NCBI GenBank assembly: GCA_028284395.1
Contig: JANQRV010000537.1
Coordinates: forward strand, 1-43,766
From: Saprospiraceae bacterium
GTDB lineage: Bacteria; Bacteroidota; Bacteroidia; Chitinophagales; Saprospiraceae
Length of the DNA stretch: 43,766 nt
Reading direction: 5' to 3'
Positions 7,675 through 15,809 of the stretch are shown piece after piece. How positions within the stretch are numbered: position 1 is the first letter of the stretch; the number at the start of each line of letters is the position of its first letter. The position numbers and the translations under genes are program-made. The notes under the pieces were generated by a model that was not told the DNA's origin, did not search any database, and worked only from the letters and a program-made list of their open reading frames with translations.

Positions 7675-8403
7675 ATGATGAAGCAATTACTTGTTCTGTT
7701 ATTGACCCTATTTTTTGGGGTATTGCTGCAACCCTTATGGGCTCAATCCTCTCATTCTCTATTGAGAAAGGCGGATAAGGAATACAAGGAGAAGAACTTT
7801 ACAGCGGCGGAAGAAAATTACCGGAAGGCATTGGAAAAGAAGCGAAAAGCGCAGGGTACTTTTAACTTAGGGAATGCGATTTATAATCAACAAAGGTTTG
7901 AGGAAGCGATCAGCCGGTATGAAGAGGCTGCAGCGAAATCCTCAGATAAAGTAGATAAGGCACATGCTTTTCACAACCTGGGTAATGCCTACTATCAGAA
8001 TGAGGAGTACGACAAAAGTGTTGATGCTTTCAAAAACTCCTTAAGGAATAATCCCGTTGATTTGGAAACGAAGCAGAATTTGGCAATGGCGCAAAGAATG
8101 TTGCAATTACAGCAGCAACAACAGCAGCAGCAGCAGCAACAGCAAAATCAGGATCAAGAACAACAGGATCAGCAAGATCAACAAGAACAACAGCAGCAAG
8201 AAGATCAACAGGATCAACAACAACAAAACCAAGATCAGCAAAACCAAGACGAACAGCAACAACAGCAACAACCCGAACCAAAAGATCTTTCGAAGGAAGA
8301 AGCCAGAAAGCTTTTGGAAATCATGGAGGAAGAAGAACGAAAGGTACAGGAGAAAATACGGAAGGCAAACAACAAGAAAAGTAAATCGAAGAAAGATTGG
8401 TAA
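7675..8403 (+). CDS. batC: BatC, TPR protein with long glutamine-rich tail
   Basis: A 242-residue protein: signal peptide (MMKQLLVLLLTLFFGVLLQPLWAQ), about three tetratricopeptide repeats at residues 30-140 (ADKEYKEKNFTAAEENYRKAL, FNLGNAIYNQQRFEEAISRYEEA, FHNLGNAYYQNEEYDKSVDAFKNSL), then about 57 residues made almost only of Gln, Asp, Asn and Glu, and a short charged helix (LSKEEARKLLEIMEEEERKVQEKIRK). This is BatC of the Bat operon; a low-complexity Q/D-rich stretch between the TPRs and a terminal EEE(R/K) helix is usual for the family, but here it is long. TPRs suggest a periplasmic scaffold for BatA/BatB. Several alternative frames over the repeat are shadows of the CAA/CAG codons. Confidence 0.92.
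   Translation: MMKQLLVLLLTLFFGVLLQPLWAQSSHSLLRKADKEYKEKNFTAAEENYRKALEKKRKAQGTFNLGNAIYNQQRFEEAISRYEEAAAKSSDKVDKAHAFHNLGNAYYQNEEYDKSVDAFKNSLRNNPVDLETKQNLAMAQRMLQLQQQQQQQQQQQQNQDQEQQDQQDQQEQQQQEDQQDQQQQNQDQQNQDEQQQQQQPEPKDLSKEEARKLLEIMEEEERKVQEKIRKANNKKSKSKKDW
8103..8275 (+). repeat. CAA/CAG-rich low-complexity tract in batC
   Basis: About 170 bases of imperfect trinucleotide repeat made of CAA and CAG codons interrupted by GAT, GAA and AAT. It encodes the Gln/Asp/Asn tail of BatC. CAA and CAG are mixed throughout, so no long pure run exists except a short CAGCAGCAGCAG near 8123. Changes of whole codons by slippage would keep the frame. Confidence 0.9.
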
Positions 8404-8437
8404 CCAAAATATAAAATGATATCAAAACCTGTTAGAT

Positions 8438-9022
8438 ATGAAGAAGCAATGGTTTCTCTGTATTTTGTTTTCAGGCTGTATTTTATTGTCTCATGGGCAA
8501 GGGGATCCCAAATTTACGGTAGAGGTAAGTACCGACTCCGTCTTACTAGGTAACTATATTCATGTTTCTTTTAGGTTGGAGAATGCTAAGGGAACGGAGT
8601 TCGTAGCTCCAGTCTTCGAAGGGTTTTCCGTGATCAGTGGCCCAAACGTATCTTCCAGCTTCAGCATGATGAATGGAGAAGTTACTCAGAGCGTCGCTTA
8701 TAATTATTATTTGGAACCAAAAGACATTGGCAATTTTTACATTTCGCCTGCTAGTATCGATGTTGGAGAATCCATTTTGGAAACGATGCCGATCGAAATA
8801 CTGGTGGTTCCGAATCCCGACGGTATTATTCAAAAACCGGAACCTTCTCGAAATAACTTGAATTTCAACATGGAAGGTTTTGAGTTTCCGGGATTCAGGG
8901 ATTTTCCAGGATTGGAAGATTTCTATTTTCATCCGCCGGGCTCCTGGAAGAAACAGCAGCCCGATGACGAGCGAAGGGAAAACACTCCCAAAAAGAAAAA
9001 GAGGAAAACAGTTAAGATTTAA
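8438..9022 (+). CDS. Stand-alone BatD N-terminal domain protein
   Basis: A 194-residue secreted protein: signal peptide (MKKQWFLCILFSGCILLSHGQ), then one BatD-type beta domain (residues about 25-125) that is clearly paralogous to the first domain of the BatD protein encoded next. Shared landmarks in the same order are GNY-(I/V), F-x(1,2)-(E/K)NA(K/R)G, F-x-(V/F)-(I/L)-(S/A)GPN, (M/I)NG, and L-x-PK-x-(I/L)G. The remaining 65 residues are unlike BatD: an aromatic-acidic stretch (FEFPGFRDFPGLEDFYFHPP) and then a very basic tail (KKKKRKTVKI) with no membrane helix. It is not simply a broken batD, because it has its own start, signal peptide and stop, and a full batD follows 44 bases later. Function unknown; by position it belongs to the Bat complex. 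Confidence 0.85.
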   Translation: MKKQWFLCILFSGCILLSHGQGDPKFTVEVSTDSVLLGNYIHVSFRLENAKGTEFVAPVFEGFSVISGPNVSSSFSMMNGEVTQSVAYNYYLEPKDIGNFYISPASIDVGESILETMPIEILVVPNPDGIIQKPEPSRNNLNFNMEGFEFPGFRDFPGLEDFYFHPPGSWKKQQPDDERRENTPKKKKRKTVKI

Positions 9023-9066
9023 AGAGACAATAGAATACCTTCGGGCTGGATAAATTGATTGGAACG

Positions 9067-10782
9067 ATGAAAGGTTTTTTACATCTGTTTATACTATCAT
9101 TTTTTGCTTTTACAGTAATCGGGTATAGCCAAGTTACTTTCGAAGCTTCAGCAGATGCGACCAAAATTGTCCAGGGAAATTACGTAAAGGTTGCATTTAC
9201 GGTAAAGAACGCCCGCGGGGCCAATTTTTCTCCACCTCCATTCCGGGATTTCACCGTATTGGCCGGCCCCAATACTGAAATGCAAACTTCCATTATTAAT
9301 GGCCGGACCTCTATGCAGCATGCTTTTACCTATGCATTACAACCAAAAAGGTTGGGAAAACTACGTATCGGAAAAGCTTCTATTGTGATAAATGGGAAGA
9401 AATACTCCAGCAAACCACTGTCAATAGAGGTTGTAAAGGGAGCTGGCAACCAGGCGGATAAAAAGGATGAGATCTTTGTTATTGCCGAGCCTAGTGTAAG
9501 TGAAGCGTACATCGGTCAACAAATAATCCTGGACTACAATCTTTACACTTCGGCTAGGATCGAGTTTAGTAGCTTTGTGGCGGAGAATGAATATCCCGGG
9601 TTCTATTCTCAAGAAGTTCGCCGGTTTGATACCAGCACTAAACAAGAAGTGATCAACGGGCGGCAGTATTCAAAGAAATCCTTGAAAAGGATCGTCCTGT
9701 TTCCTCAACAAACCGGAAAATTAACTATTCCCCCCAGCACCTTACAAGTTACGGACCGGAGTTCGTTTATTCCTCGATATCGGTTGAATTTGGAAACTGA
9801 TTCGGTAGAAATCAATGTTTTTCCTTTGCCTCCGAATCCACCGGCCTCTTTTTCGGGTGCGGTTGGTCAATTCAAGCTTCAGACCAGTATGAATCGAACG
9901 GCCATTACGACCGATGATGCGCTCACTCTGAAGATGGTCATTTCAGGAAATGGAGACATCAAAAGGGTTCGACCTCCAGCATTGAATTTACCGGGTGATT
10001 TCGAGATCTATGATCCGCAGATTATTAATGAAGGAAGCTTTGAACGCCAAGGAGGGATATTCGGGCAAAAAGAGATAGAATACTTGGCTGTGCCCAAAAA
10101 GACAGGAGATTTTAGCTTCCGCCCTGAGTTTTCCTACTACGATCCGGACAGCGCTAAATACGTAACCATTAACGAAAAGAGTTTTGACCTTGTGATCCGA
10201 AAAGGCAGCAATGCTGGAAATCCCATTGCTACACGTCCGAACACCCAGGACAACTCAAGTAAAGTGGAGGATATTCGCTTTATTAAGATGAGTACCGAGC
10301 TATATCCGAAAGGACAAGCATTTCTTGGAACGTCGATTTTCTGGATGCTGTTCGTCTTACCATTCACACTATTGTTAGGAGCTTGGGGGTACCATCGAAT
10401 ATTGTTACAAAGAAGTAACCTGGACCCGGCATTGCTTAAACACCGCCGCGCTAGAAAAGCTGCCATGAAACGCTTGCAAACCGCTAACCAGTTGATGGAT
10501 AAGAAGCAGAGCCGTGGTTTCTACGATGAAATTTCGAAAGCTATGTTGGGTTATGTTTCCGACAAATTGAAAATTCCGTTATCGGAATTGACCAAAGAAA
10601 ACGTCAAGGAAAAATTGGATAGCATGGAGGTGAAAGAGAGCGGGATCGAAAACTTCATGAAGATCATACAAACTTCCGAGATGGCCCTGTTTGCCGGCAA
10701 GGACAACAGCGAGGCCATGAAAGATACTTACCAAAATGCAGTGGATGTCTTGTCTGATATCGAATCCGATATCAAACAATAA
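9067..10782 (+). CDS. batD: BatD, secreted multi-domain Bat protein
   Basis: A 571-residue protein from ATG 9067. An upstream in-frame TTG at 9055 would only add four residues before the signal peptide, so ATG is preferred. Order: signal peptide (MKGFLHLFILSFFAFTVIGYSQ), three BatD-type beta-sandwich domains up to about residue 400 (landmarks AYIGQQIILDYNLYT, FPQQTGKLTIPPSTLQV, ITTDDALTLKMVISGNGDIK, AVPKKTGDFSFRPEFSYYD), one membrane helix near 420-440 (IFWMLFVLPFTLLLGAWGY) and a cytoplasmic helical tail (ARKAAMKRLQTANQLM, MLGYVSDKLKIPLSELTKENV). This is the standard BatD layout. Its last 11 bases overlap the end of the convergent oxidoreductase gene. No BatE gene (TPR plus SH3-like) follows, although one often ends this operon in Bacteroidota. 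Confidence 0.92.
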   Translation: MKGFLHLFILSFFAFTVIGYSQVTFEASADATKIVQGNYVKVAFTVKNARGANFSPPPFRDFTVLAGPNTEMQTSIINGRTSMQHAFTYALQPKRLGKLRIGKASIVINGKKYSSKPLSIEVVKGAGNQADKKDEIFVIAEPSVSEAYIGQQIILDYNLYTSARIEFSSFVAENEYPGFYSQEVRRFDTSTKQEVINGRQYSKKSLKRIVLFPQQTGKLTIPPSTLQVTDRSSFIPRYRLNLETDSVEINVFPLPPNPPASFSGAVGQFKLQTSMNRTAITTDDALTLKMVISGNGDIKRVRPPALNLPGDFEIYDPQIINEGSFERQGGIFGQKEIEYLAVPKKTGDFSFRPEFSYYDPDSAKYVTINEKSFDLVIRKGSNAGNPIATRPNTQDNSSKVEDIRFIKMSTELYPKGQAFLGTSIFWMLFVLPFTLLLGAWGYHRILLQRSNLDPALLKHRRARKAAMKRLQTANQLMDKKQSRGFYDEISKAMLGYVSDKLKIPLSELTKENVKEKLDSMEVKESGIENFMKIIQTSEMALFAGKDNSEAMKDTYQNAVDVLSDIESDIKQ

Positions 10783-13705
10783 GAGCTTCATACAAGATTT
10801 CCACTGGATGCTTAGCTTTTCGATTGGTGCCATCCATAATCTGGTGCCGACAACTGGTTCCCGGTGCGACTATTATCGTCTGGACATTGGCTTTTCTGAT
10901 TGCGGGAAAGAGTACCAACTCTCCTACCTTCATGCTTACCTCATAATTCTCCGCTTCATACCCGAATGATCCGGCCATTCCGCAACATCCAGATGGGATT
11001 ACTTCTACCTGCGAATTGAGGGGGAGGTCCAACACAAAAGCGGAGGCTCCAACGGTTGAAAGGGCTTTCTGATGACAGTGACCGTGCAGTAAAATTTTTC
11101 GAGGTTGTTGGTCGAATTGATCAGCACTGATCTTACCAGAGTTAATTTCCCGTTCCAAGAACTCTTCAATAAGAAAGGTGTTTTGCGCCAACCGTTCTGC
11201 TTTGCTACGCATGGAATCGCCTTTTACCAGACGACGATATTCGTCGCGGAAACCGAGAATAGCCGAAGGTTCGATTCCGATGAGCGGGGATTCCGAAGTA
11301 ATGATGTCTCCTAGTTTTTCAATATTGCTATTTGCTAATTTTTGGGCCGAACGAAGCATACCCTTGGATAGTTGAGCTCGGGCACTATCGACGTGCCGGG
11401 GAATTATCACTTCATAACCCAATTTGTCTAGCAAAAGAATGGCTTTTTGTCCAATTTCTACGTCGTTATAATTGGTGAATTCATCGGCGAAGAGATAGAC
11501 TTTGCCGTGTGGTTTGGTTGTCTTTAGAGAGAGCTTTGGAAATTGCTTATAATACCACTTCTTCAGCGTTACTTTTGCAAAGGGCGGTAAGGAGCGTTCT
11601 TGTGCGACGCCCAAGAGAGATTTCAATGTTTTTCCTGTGACTTGGTTTCGGAAAGTCCAATTGGCAATGCCGGGTTGGATCATGGCTAGTTTACTTAGCC
11701 GTCCAAAATTACCAAATGCCAAATTACTCAATGGCCGGCGATGACTCTGATAGTATTGGTATTGGAATTCTGATTTCAAGGCGGCCATATCTACACTGGA
11801 TGGGCACTCGGATGTACAGCCTTTACAGGATAAGCAGAGCTTCATCACTTCGTAAATGTCCTTGCTGTCAAATGGGTTTTTGGAGGAAGATCGCGTTAAA
11901 ATTTCCCGCAGCACATTTGCTCGCCCTCTTGTTGTTTCTTTCTCATTTCGGGTAGCCATGTAACTAGGGCACATGGTGCCACCGGATTGAGGTAGTTTGC
12001 GGCAATCGCCAGACCCATTGCATTTTTCAGCCATTCTCATCAGTCCTCCAACCTCTGAAAAATCCATAAGCGTATTCAATTCTCGGGTAGGTTGCTCCGG
12101 GTCGTAACGCAAAGAGGTATTCATGGGGGGAGCCTCGACGATTTTGCCTGGATTGAAAATACCGTGTGGATCCCAAGTGTTTTTTAGCTCCTTTAGCAAC
12201 TCATAATTGTGATCGCCGATCATCAATGGAATAAATGCAGCGCGGACTCTCCCGTCTCCATGTTCTCCACTTAGCGAGCCCTGGTATTTCTTCACCAATT
12301 CAGCCGTTGCTTTGGTAATGTCAAAGAATAGTTGCCGATCCTTATTTTTTTTTAGATCTAAAATGGGGCGCAAGTGGATTTCTCCTGCTCCGGCATGCGC
12401 ATAGTAGACAGATCGTTGGCCGTAGTGATCCATAATGCCGCTGAATTCTTCGATGAATTCCGGTAAATCGGCTATATCGACCGCCGTGTCTTCAATGCAG
12501 GCTACTGCTTTGGGATCACCAGGTAAGTTGGCCAATAGTCCCAGTCCAGCACTACGTAAGGCCCAGACTTTCTTAGTGTCTGGTGCATGTACGATCGGAA
12601 AGGAATAGCCAAAATTGTTTTGCTTGAAAGCCGAAATCAGTGCCTGGGCTTGAGATTCGGCTTTCTGTATGGTATCGGCCCTGAATTCTATCATTAATAC
12701 CGCCTCGGGATCTCCCTGAACAAAGAATCGATTCTTTTGCTGCTCGATGTTATCTTTCGTACAGTCGAGGATTATCTTGTCCATTAGTTCACAGGCGGTT
12801 GGCTCATGCTTCATGGCGATCTGTACGGCTCGTAGCGATTTGTCCAGACTCTTGAAATGGGCACAAAGGACCACATCCTTGGGAGCTGGAAGTGGGTCGA
12901 CATGCAATTTAATTTCTGTTGTAAATGCCAACGTACCTTCCGATCCACATAATAACGTACAGAAATTGAAGGGTTCACCTCCTGCCTTAAAGGGCTCAGC
13001 TTCGAGCAGAAGGTCGATGGCATAACCGGTATTTCGTCGGTGAATAGATGCTTTTGGAAATTCTTCCTTGATGGTAACCTGATTTTCTGTGCTGCTCAAC
13101 ATCTGATGGATATGCCGGTAGAGTTGACCTTCAAGAGTTGGGGATTTCTTTTTTTTATCGAAAAGCACGGAGTCAACAGCCCCGAAACTTACTTCGGATC
13201 CATCGCTCAAGAGTGTCTTAAGTTCCAGGACATGATCCCGAGTGGAGCCATAGACAATGGAAGTGGTTCCACATGAGTTATTGCCCACCATCCCTCCTAG
13301 CATACATCGATTGGCGGTCGAAGTATTTGGTCCGAAGAATAGCCCATGCTCTGCAAGAAAAAGATTTAGCTCATCTCTTACTACACCTGGCTGTAAGCGA
13401 ACCCATCCTTCTTCAACATTCAATTCGAGGATCTTGGTCATATACTTAGATACATCTACTACAATGCCACTGCCAACGCATTGTCCTGCTAAAGAGGTAC
13501 CTGCAGCCCGCGGAATGATAGAGAGCTCGTGTTGTTTAGCAAAAAGGATCACCTGCCGAATGTCATCCGCGTTCTTTGGCAACACGACAGCCGTGGGCAA
13601 CTCCCGATAAACCGATGCATCGGTGGCATATAGGATCCGCATGGTTTGATCATAGAATAATTCGCCCGCGATCTGATGCTGCAGTTTTTTTAAAGCGTCT
13701 TGCAT
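10772..13705 (-). CDS. FAD-linked oxidase / Fe-S oxidoreductase fusion (YdiJ-like, D-2-hydroxyacid dehydrogenase type)
   Basis: A 977-residue fusion. Residues about 35-220 form a PCMH-type FAD-binding domain (AVVLPKNADDIRQVILFAKQ, PRAAGTSLAGQCVGSGIVVD, LGGMVGNNSCGTTSIVYGSTRDHV). Residues about 240-520 are the FAD oxidase C-terminal domain (SLSGEHGDGRVRAAFIP, WDPHGIFNPGKI). Two ferredoxin-type clusters follow near residues 558-575 (CNGSGDCRKLPQSGGTMCPSY) and 618-632 (CLSCKGCTSECPS), then a CCG domain with GHCHQKA (about 872) and GCCGMAGSFGYE (about 904). This is the GlcD-plus-GlpC arrangement of YdiJ and related D-2-hydroxyglutarate or D-lactate dehydrogenases, which pass electrons to the respiratory chain; the exact substrate cannot be read. 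No signal peptide, so cytoplasmic or membrane-peripheral. Its end overlaps batD by 11 bases. Confidence 0.93.
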   Translation of the reverse strand: MQDALKKLQHQIAGELFYDQTMRILYATDASVYRELPTAVVLPKNADDIRQVILFAKQHELSIIPRAAGTSLAGQCVGSGIVVDVSKYMTKILELNVEEGWVRLQPGVVRDELNLFLAEHGLFFGPNTSTANRCMLGGMVGNNSCGTTSIVYGSTRDHVLELKTLLSDGSEVSFGAVDSVLFDKKKKSPTLEGQLYRHIHQMLSSTENQVTIKEEFPKASIHRRNTGYAIDLLLEAEPFKAGGEPFNFCTLLCGSEGTLAFTTEIKLHVDPLPAPKDVVLCAHFKSLDKSLRAVQIAMKHEPTACELMDKIILDCTKDNIEQQKNRFFVQGDPEAVLMIEFRADTIQKAESQAQALISAFKQNNFGYSFPIVHAPDTKKVWALRSAGLGLLANLPGDPKAVACIEDTAVDIADLPEFIEEFSGIMDHYGQRSVYYAHAGAGEIHLRPILDLKKNKDRQLFFDITKATAELVKKYQGSLSGEHGDGRVRAAFIPLMIGDHNYELLKELKNTWDPHGIFNPGKIVEAPPMNTSLRYDPEQPTRELNTLMDFSEVGGLMRMAEKCNGSGDCRKLPQSGGTMCPSYMATRNEKETTRGRANVLREILTRSSSKNPFDSKDIYEVMKLCLSCKGCTSECPSSVDMAALKSEFQYQYYQSHRRPLSNLAFGNFGRLSKLAMIQPGIANWTFRNQVTGKTLKSLLGVAQERSLPPFAKVTLKKWYYKQFPKLSLKTTKPHGKVYLFADEFTNYNDVEIGQKAILLLDKLGYEVIIPRHVDSARAQLSKGMLRSAQKLANSNIEKLGDIITSESPLIGIEPSAILGFRDEYRRLVKGDSMRSKAERLAQNTFLIEEFLEREINSGKISADQFDQQPRKILLHGHCHQKALSTVGASAFVLDLPLNSQVEVIPSGCCGMAGSFGYEAENYEVSMKVGELVLFPAIRKANVQTIIVAPGTSCRHQIMDGTNRKAKHPVEILYEALIV

Positions 13706-13767
13706 TTTTAGTAGTCGTAAGAATGATTTCCAAAATGTTATGGACCAGCAACTTCACTATATATGCT

Positions 13768-13775
13768 TACATTTG
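13768..13775 (+). promoter_or_regulatory. Candidate -7 box before the VCBS lipoprotein gene
   Basis: TACATTTG is a perfect match to the Bacteroidota -7 box TAnnTTTG, within the 80-base divergent gap. No good -33 TTTG was found at the right distance. Transcription from it would begin around 13781, only about 5 bases before the ATG at 13786, which favours the ATG at 13804 as the start codon. Confidence 0.4.
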
Positions 13776-13803
13776 AATAGAATCAATGTCAATTATTTGT
13801 AAA

Positions 13804-15276
13804 ATGTGTACGAAAAACTTTCTTTCATGTAGCATTCTCGGTTGGAAAAGTTTTCTTTTTTGCCTATTGGTGTCGTCAATTGGTTGCGTACCTTCTCCTG
13901 ATTCTGACCAGGAAGATAACGAAGGCCACTCGTTAGAGACAACTGCCAAAACGGCAGATGGGCAATATATCTCTTGGCGAGAGCACATCATCGACGATCC
14001 CAAAATTGGAGGCGTTCCCATCAGTGGTGGCGATGGTCTGGTCATGGCAGACCTTGACCAGGATGGTTACCAAGACATAGTTTCCGTCCATGAATCCGAT
14101 ACGGAATACGACGGTGTAGCGGATGGTTACATTCGCCTGGCTTTCGGTTCGGAAGATCCAAATCATTGGATATTGGCAACTCTGGCAGTTGGAGAAGAGG
14201 CTGCCGCCCCTGAAGATGTTGCAGTTGCAGATGTAAACGGTGATGGCTTTCTCGATATCATTGGTGCTTGTGAATTGGCACATTTGATCTATTTTCAGAA
14301 CCCTGGTGTGGATATTCGGACCGCGAAATGGGAACGTCTGATCCCCCCTATTACCAAAGATCGAGGATCATTTATCAGGGTGTTTTTTGCAGATTTTAAT
14401 GAAGATGGTGTACCGGAAGTTACCGCTGCCAATAAGGGAAGTCAGGCCGGAAATCCGGCGGATTCTGAACCAACTCCCATATCATGGTATGAGATCACCG
14501 GAGATCCCTTGAATGCTGCCAATTGGGTCGAGCGTGAGTTGACCAAAGTAAACGTTCCAATCAATGCAGAACCATTTGATCTGGATCAAGACGGAGACCT
14601 AGATATAATAGCGGGTTCCCGCGGGGAAAGAAGGATCTTTTGGTTTGAAAATAAAGGGGGATCAGATATTTCTTTCCACGAGCACGAGATCAGGGTCGGC
14701 AACCCTTCACAACATGAATTTGGCCACGTGACAGGGTTTAATATGGATTATTACGATTTCAATAAAGATGGCAGGATGGATATCGTAGTAATGGATTGGA
14801 TCAATCGAAGTTTGATCTGGCTGGAACAGCCTACTGATTTTTCAGCGGATTGGCCACTCCACCTCATCGGTCATATGCGACCGGACCAACCGGTAGGGTT
14901 TACATTGGCGGATATTAATGGCGATCAGCTTCCGGATATTATGGCTGGTAGCTACAGTCAGGGGCTGCGAGACCGGGACGGAGGTGGTACCATTGATAAA
15001 CCGGCTGGCCGGTTATCCTGGTTTGAACAACCGAGAGACCTGACGCAACCATGGATTCGTCATGATATTTCCCGCAGGAAACGTGGCATGTTCGATAAAT
15101 TCGTTGCATTAGATTTGGATAGGGATGGCGATATGGACTTCGTTTCTACTCGCGGAAACAGTATTCCGTTCGATGGTGTTTTCTGGTTAGAACAAATAAG
15201 GAGCAAAAATAAATCAACAGCCTTTCGACCTGCTCGGAAGGTCGACAGTCAAGAGTTGCCAATTCCTAGAGATTAG
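13804..15276 (+). CDS. FG-GAP/VCBS repeat lipoprotein
   Basis: A 490-residue protein from ATG 13804 (an ATG at 13786 in the same frame would add six residues but sits almost on the predicted transcription start). The N-terminus has a hydrophobic stretch ending LLVSSIGC, a lipobox with Cys28, so a membrane-anchored lipoprotein is likely. The body has about six FG-GAP/VCBS-type blades with the calcium-loop pattern D-x-D-x-D-G-x-x-D: DLDQDGYQDIV, DVNGDGFLDII, DFNEDGVPEVT, DLDQDGDLDII, DFNKDGRMDIV, DINGDQLPDIM and DLDRDGDMDFV, and repeated WFEQ/WFEN strand ends. This is a seven-bladed-propeller-like surface protein; such proteins bind ligands or carbohydrates, but its partner is unknown. The pyrophosphatase-like gene follows 21 bases later. 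Confidence 0.88.
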   Translation: MCTKNFLSCSILGWKSFLFCLLVSSIGCVPSPDSDQEDNEGHSLETTAKTADGQYISWREHIIDDPKIGGVPISGGDGLVMADLDQDGYQDIVSVHESDTEYDGVADGYIRLAFGSEDPNHWILATLAVGEEAAAPEDVAVADVNGDGFLDIIGACELAHLIYFQNPGVDIRTAKWERLIPPITKDRGSFIRVFFADFNEDGVPEVTAANKGSQAGNPADSEPTPISWYEITGDPLNAANWVERELTKVNVPINAEPFDLDQDGDLDIIAGSRGERRIFWFENKGGSDISFHEHEIRVGNPSQHEFGHVTGFNMDYYDFNKDGRMDIVVMDWINRSLIWLEQPTDFSADWPLHLIGHMRPDQPVGFTLADINGDQLPDIMAGSYSQGLRDRDGGGTIDKPAGRLSWFEQPRDLTQPWIRHDISRRKRGMFDKFVALDLDRDGDMDFVSTRGNSIPFDGVFWLEQIRSKNKSTAFRPARKVDSQELPIPRD

Positions 15277-15297
15277 CTTAGATTTTTTGGTCGTCAA

Positions 15298-15642
15298 ATG
15301 GTTCAAGAACTAGAATATTTGGGCAAGACGGTCGACATTGTAATTGATCGACCGATGGGGAGTCGACATCCAACAACAGACCTGCTTTATGAACTCAACT
15401 ATGGTTATTTGCCCAATACTACTGGTGGAGATGGAGAAGAGATAGATGTTTATCTGTTGGGCTCCGAAGGCCCTATCCAGAAAGCGAAAGCTTTGGTCAT
15501 CGCGGTTATCATACGAATGGACGATCAGGAGAATAAGCTGGTTGCTACTTTGAATCATGAACAGGTGTTTAGCAAAGCAGAAATCAGGACTTTGACCAGG
15601 TTTCAGGAGCAGTATTTTGAGACAATGATAATACTAGACTAA
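15298..15642 (+). CDS. Short divergent inorganic pyrophosphatase-like protein
   Basis: A 114-residue protein resembling the core of family I inorganic pyrophosphatase, which is usually about 170-220 residues long. Visible homology: YELNYGYLPNTTGGDGEEIDVYLL (residues 31-54) against the family's YPxNYGYxxxTxxxDGDPxDVLVL, and RMDDQENKLVAT against the family's (M/L)xDxxGxDxKLxA. The metal-binding triad D-x-D-x-x-D is D45-G-E47-E-I-D50, so the middle Asp is Glu, and the later Asp before KLVA also appears replaced by Glu or Asn. The N-terminal strands with the usual Glu and Lys residues are shortened. It could be a small pyrophosphatase-fold enzyme with another phosphate substrate. It probably shares a transcript with the preceding lipoprotein gene, with no obvious functional link. 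Confidence 0.75.
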   Translation: MVQELEYLGKTVDIVIDRPMGSRHPTTDLLYELNYGYLPNTTGGDGEEIDVYLLGSEGPIQKAKALVIAVIIRMDDQENKLVATLNHEQVFSKAEIRTLTRFQEQYFETMIILD

Positions 15643-15710
15643 TTGGGTGACCGCATGGACTCATTCAAACAATACACACGCTAAGTTGTGGTCAGATGGA
15701 TATGCTGACT

Positions 15711-15742
15711 TTTGACTTTTTGCTTTAAACCTCGTAAATTGA
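15711..15742 (+). promoter_or_regulatory. Weak candidate promoter before the MltF-like gene
   Basis: TTTG at 15711-15714, 20 bases, then TAAATTGA at 15735-15742. The spacing suits the Bacteroidota TTTG / TAnnTTTG pattern but the last two bases of the -7 box do not match. It lies in the 167-base gap, 68 bases before the chosen ATG. Confidence 0.28.
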
Positions 15743-15809
15743 GTTGACAATCAGTTGATAACGTCTGTTCGTCGCAGTGAGTTATCGACTGCTACACAAG
15801 AAATACATT

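Noticed and set aside
8103..8275. Possible CRISPR or tandem-repeat array
   Set aside because: The repeat unit is a codon in frame with batC, without spacers of constant length.
8030..8419. Alternative open frames over the batC repeat region, both strands
   Set aside because: They are Asn/Ser-rich or Val/Ala-rich shadows created by the CAA/CAG codon tract.
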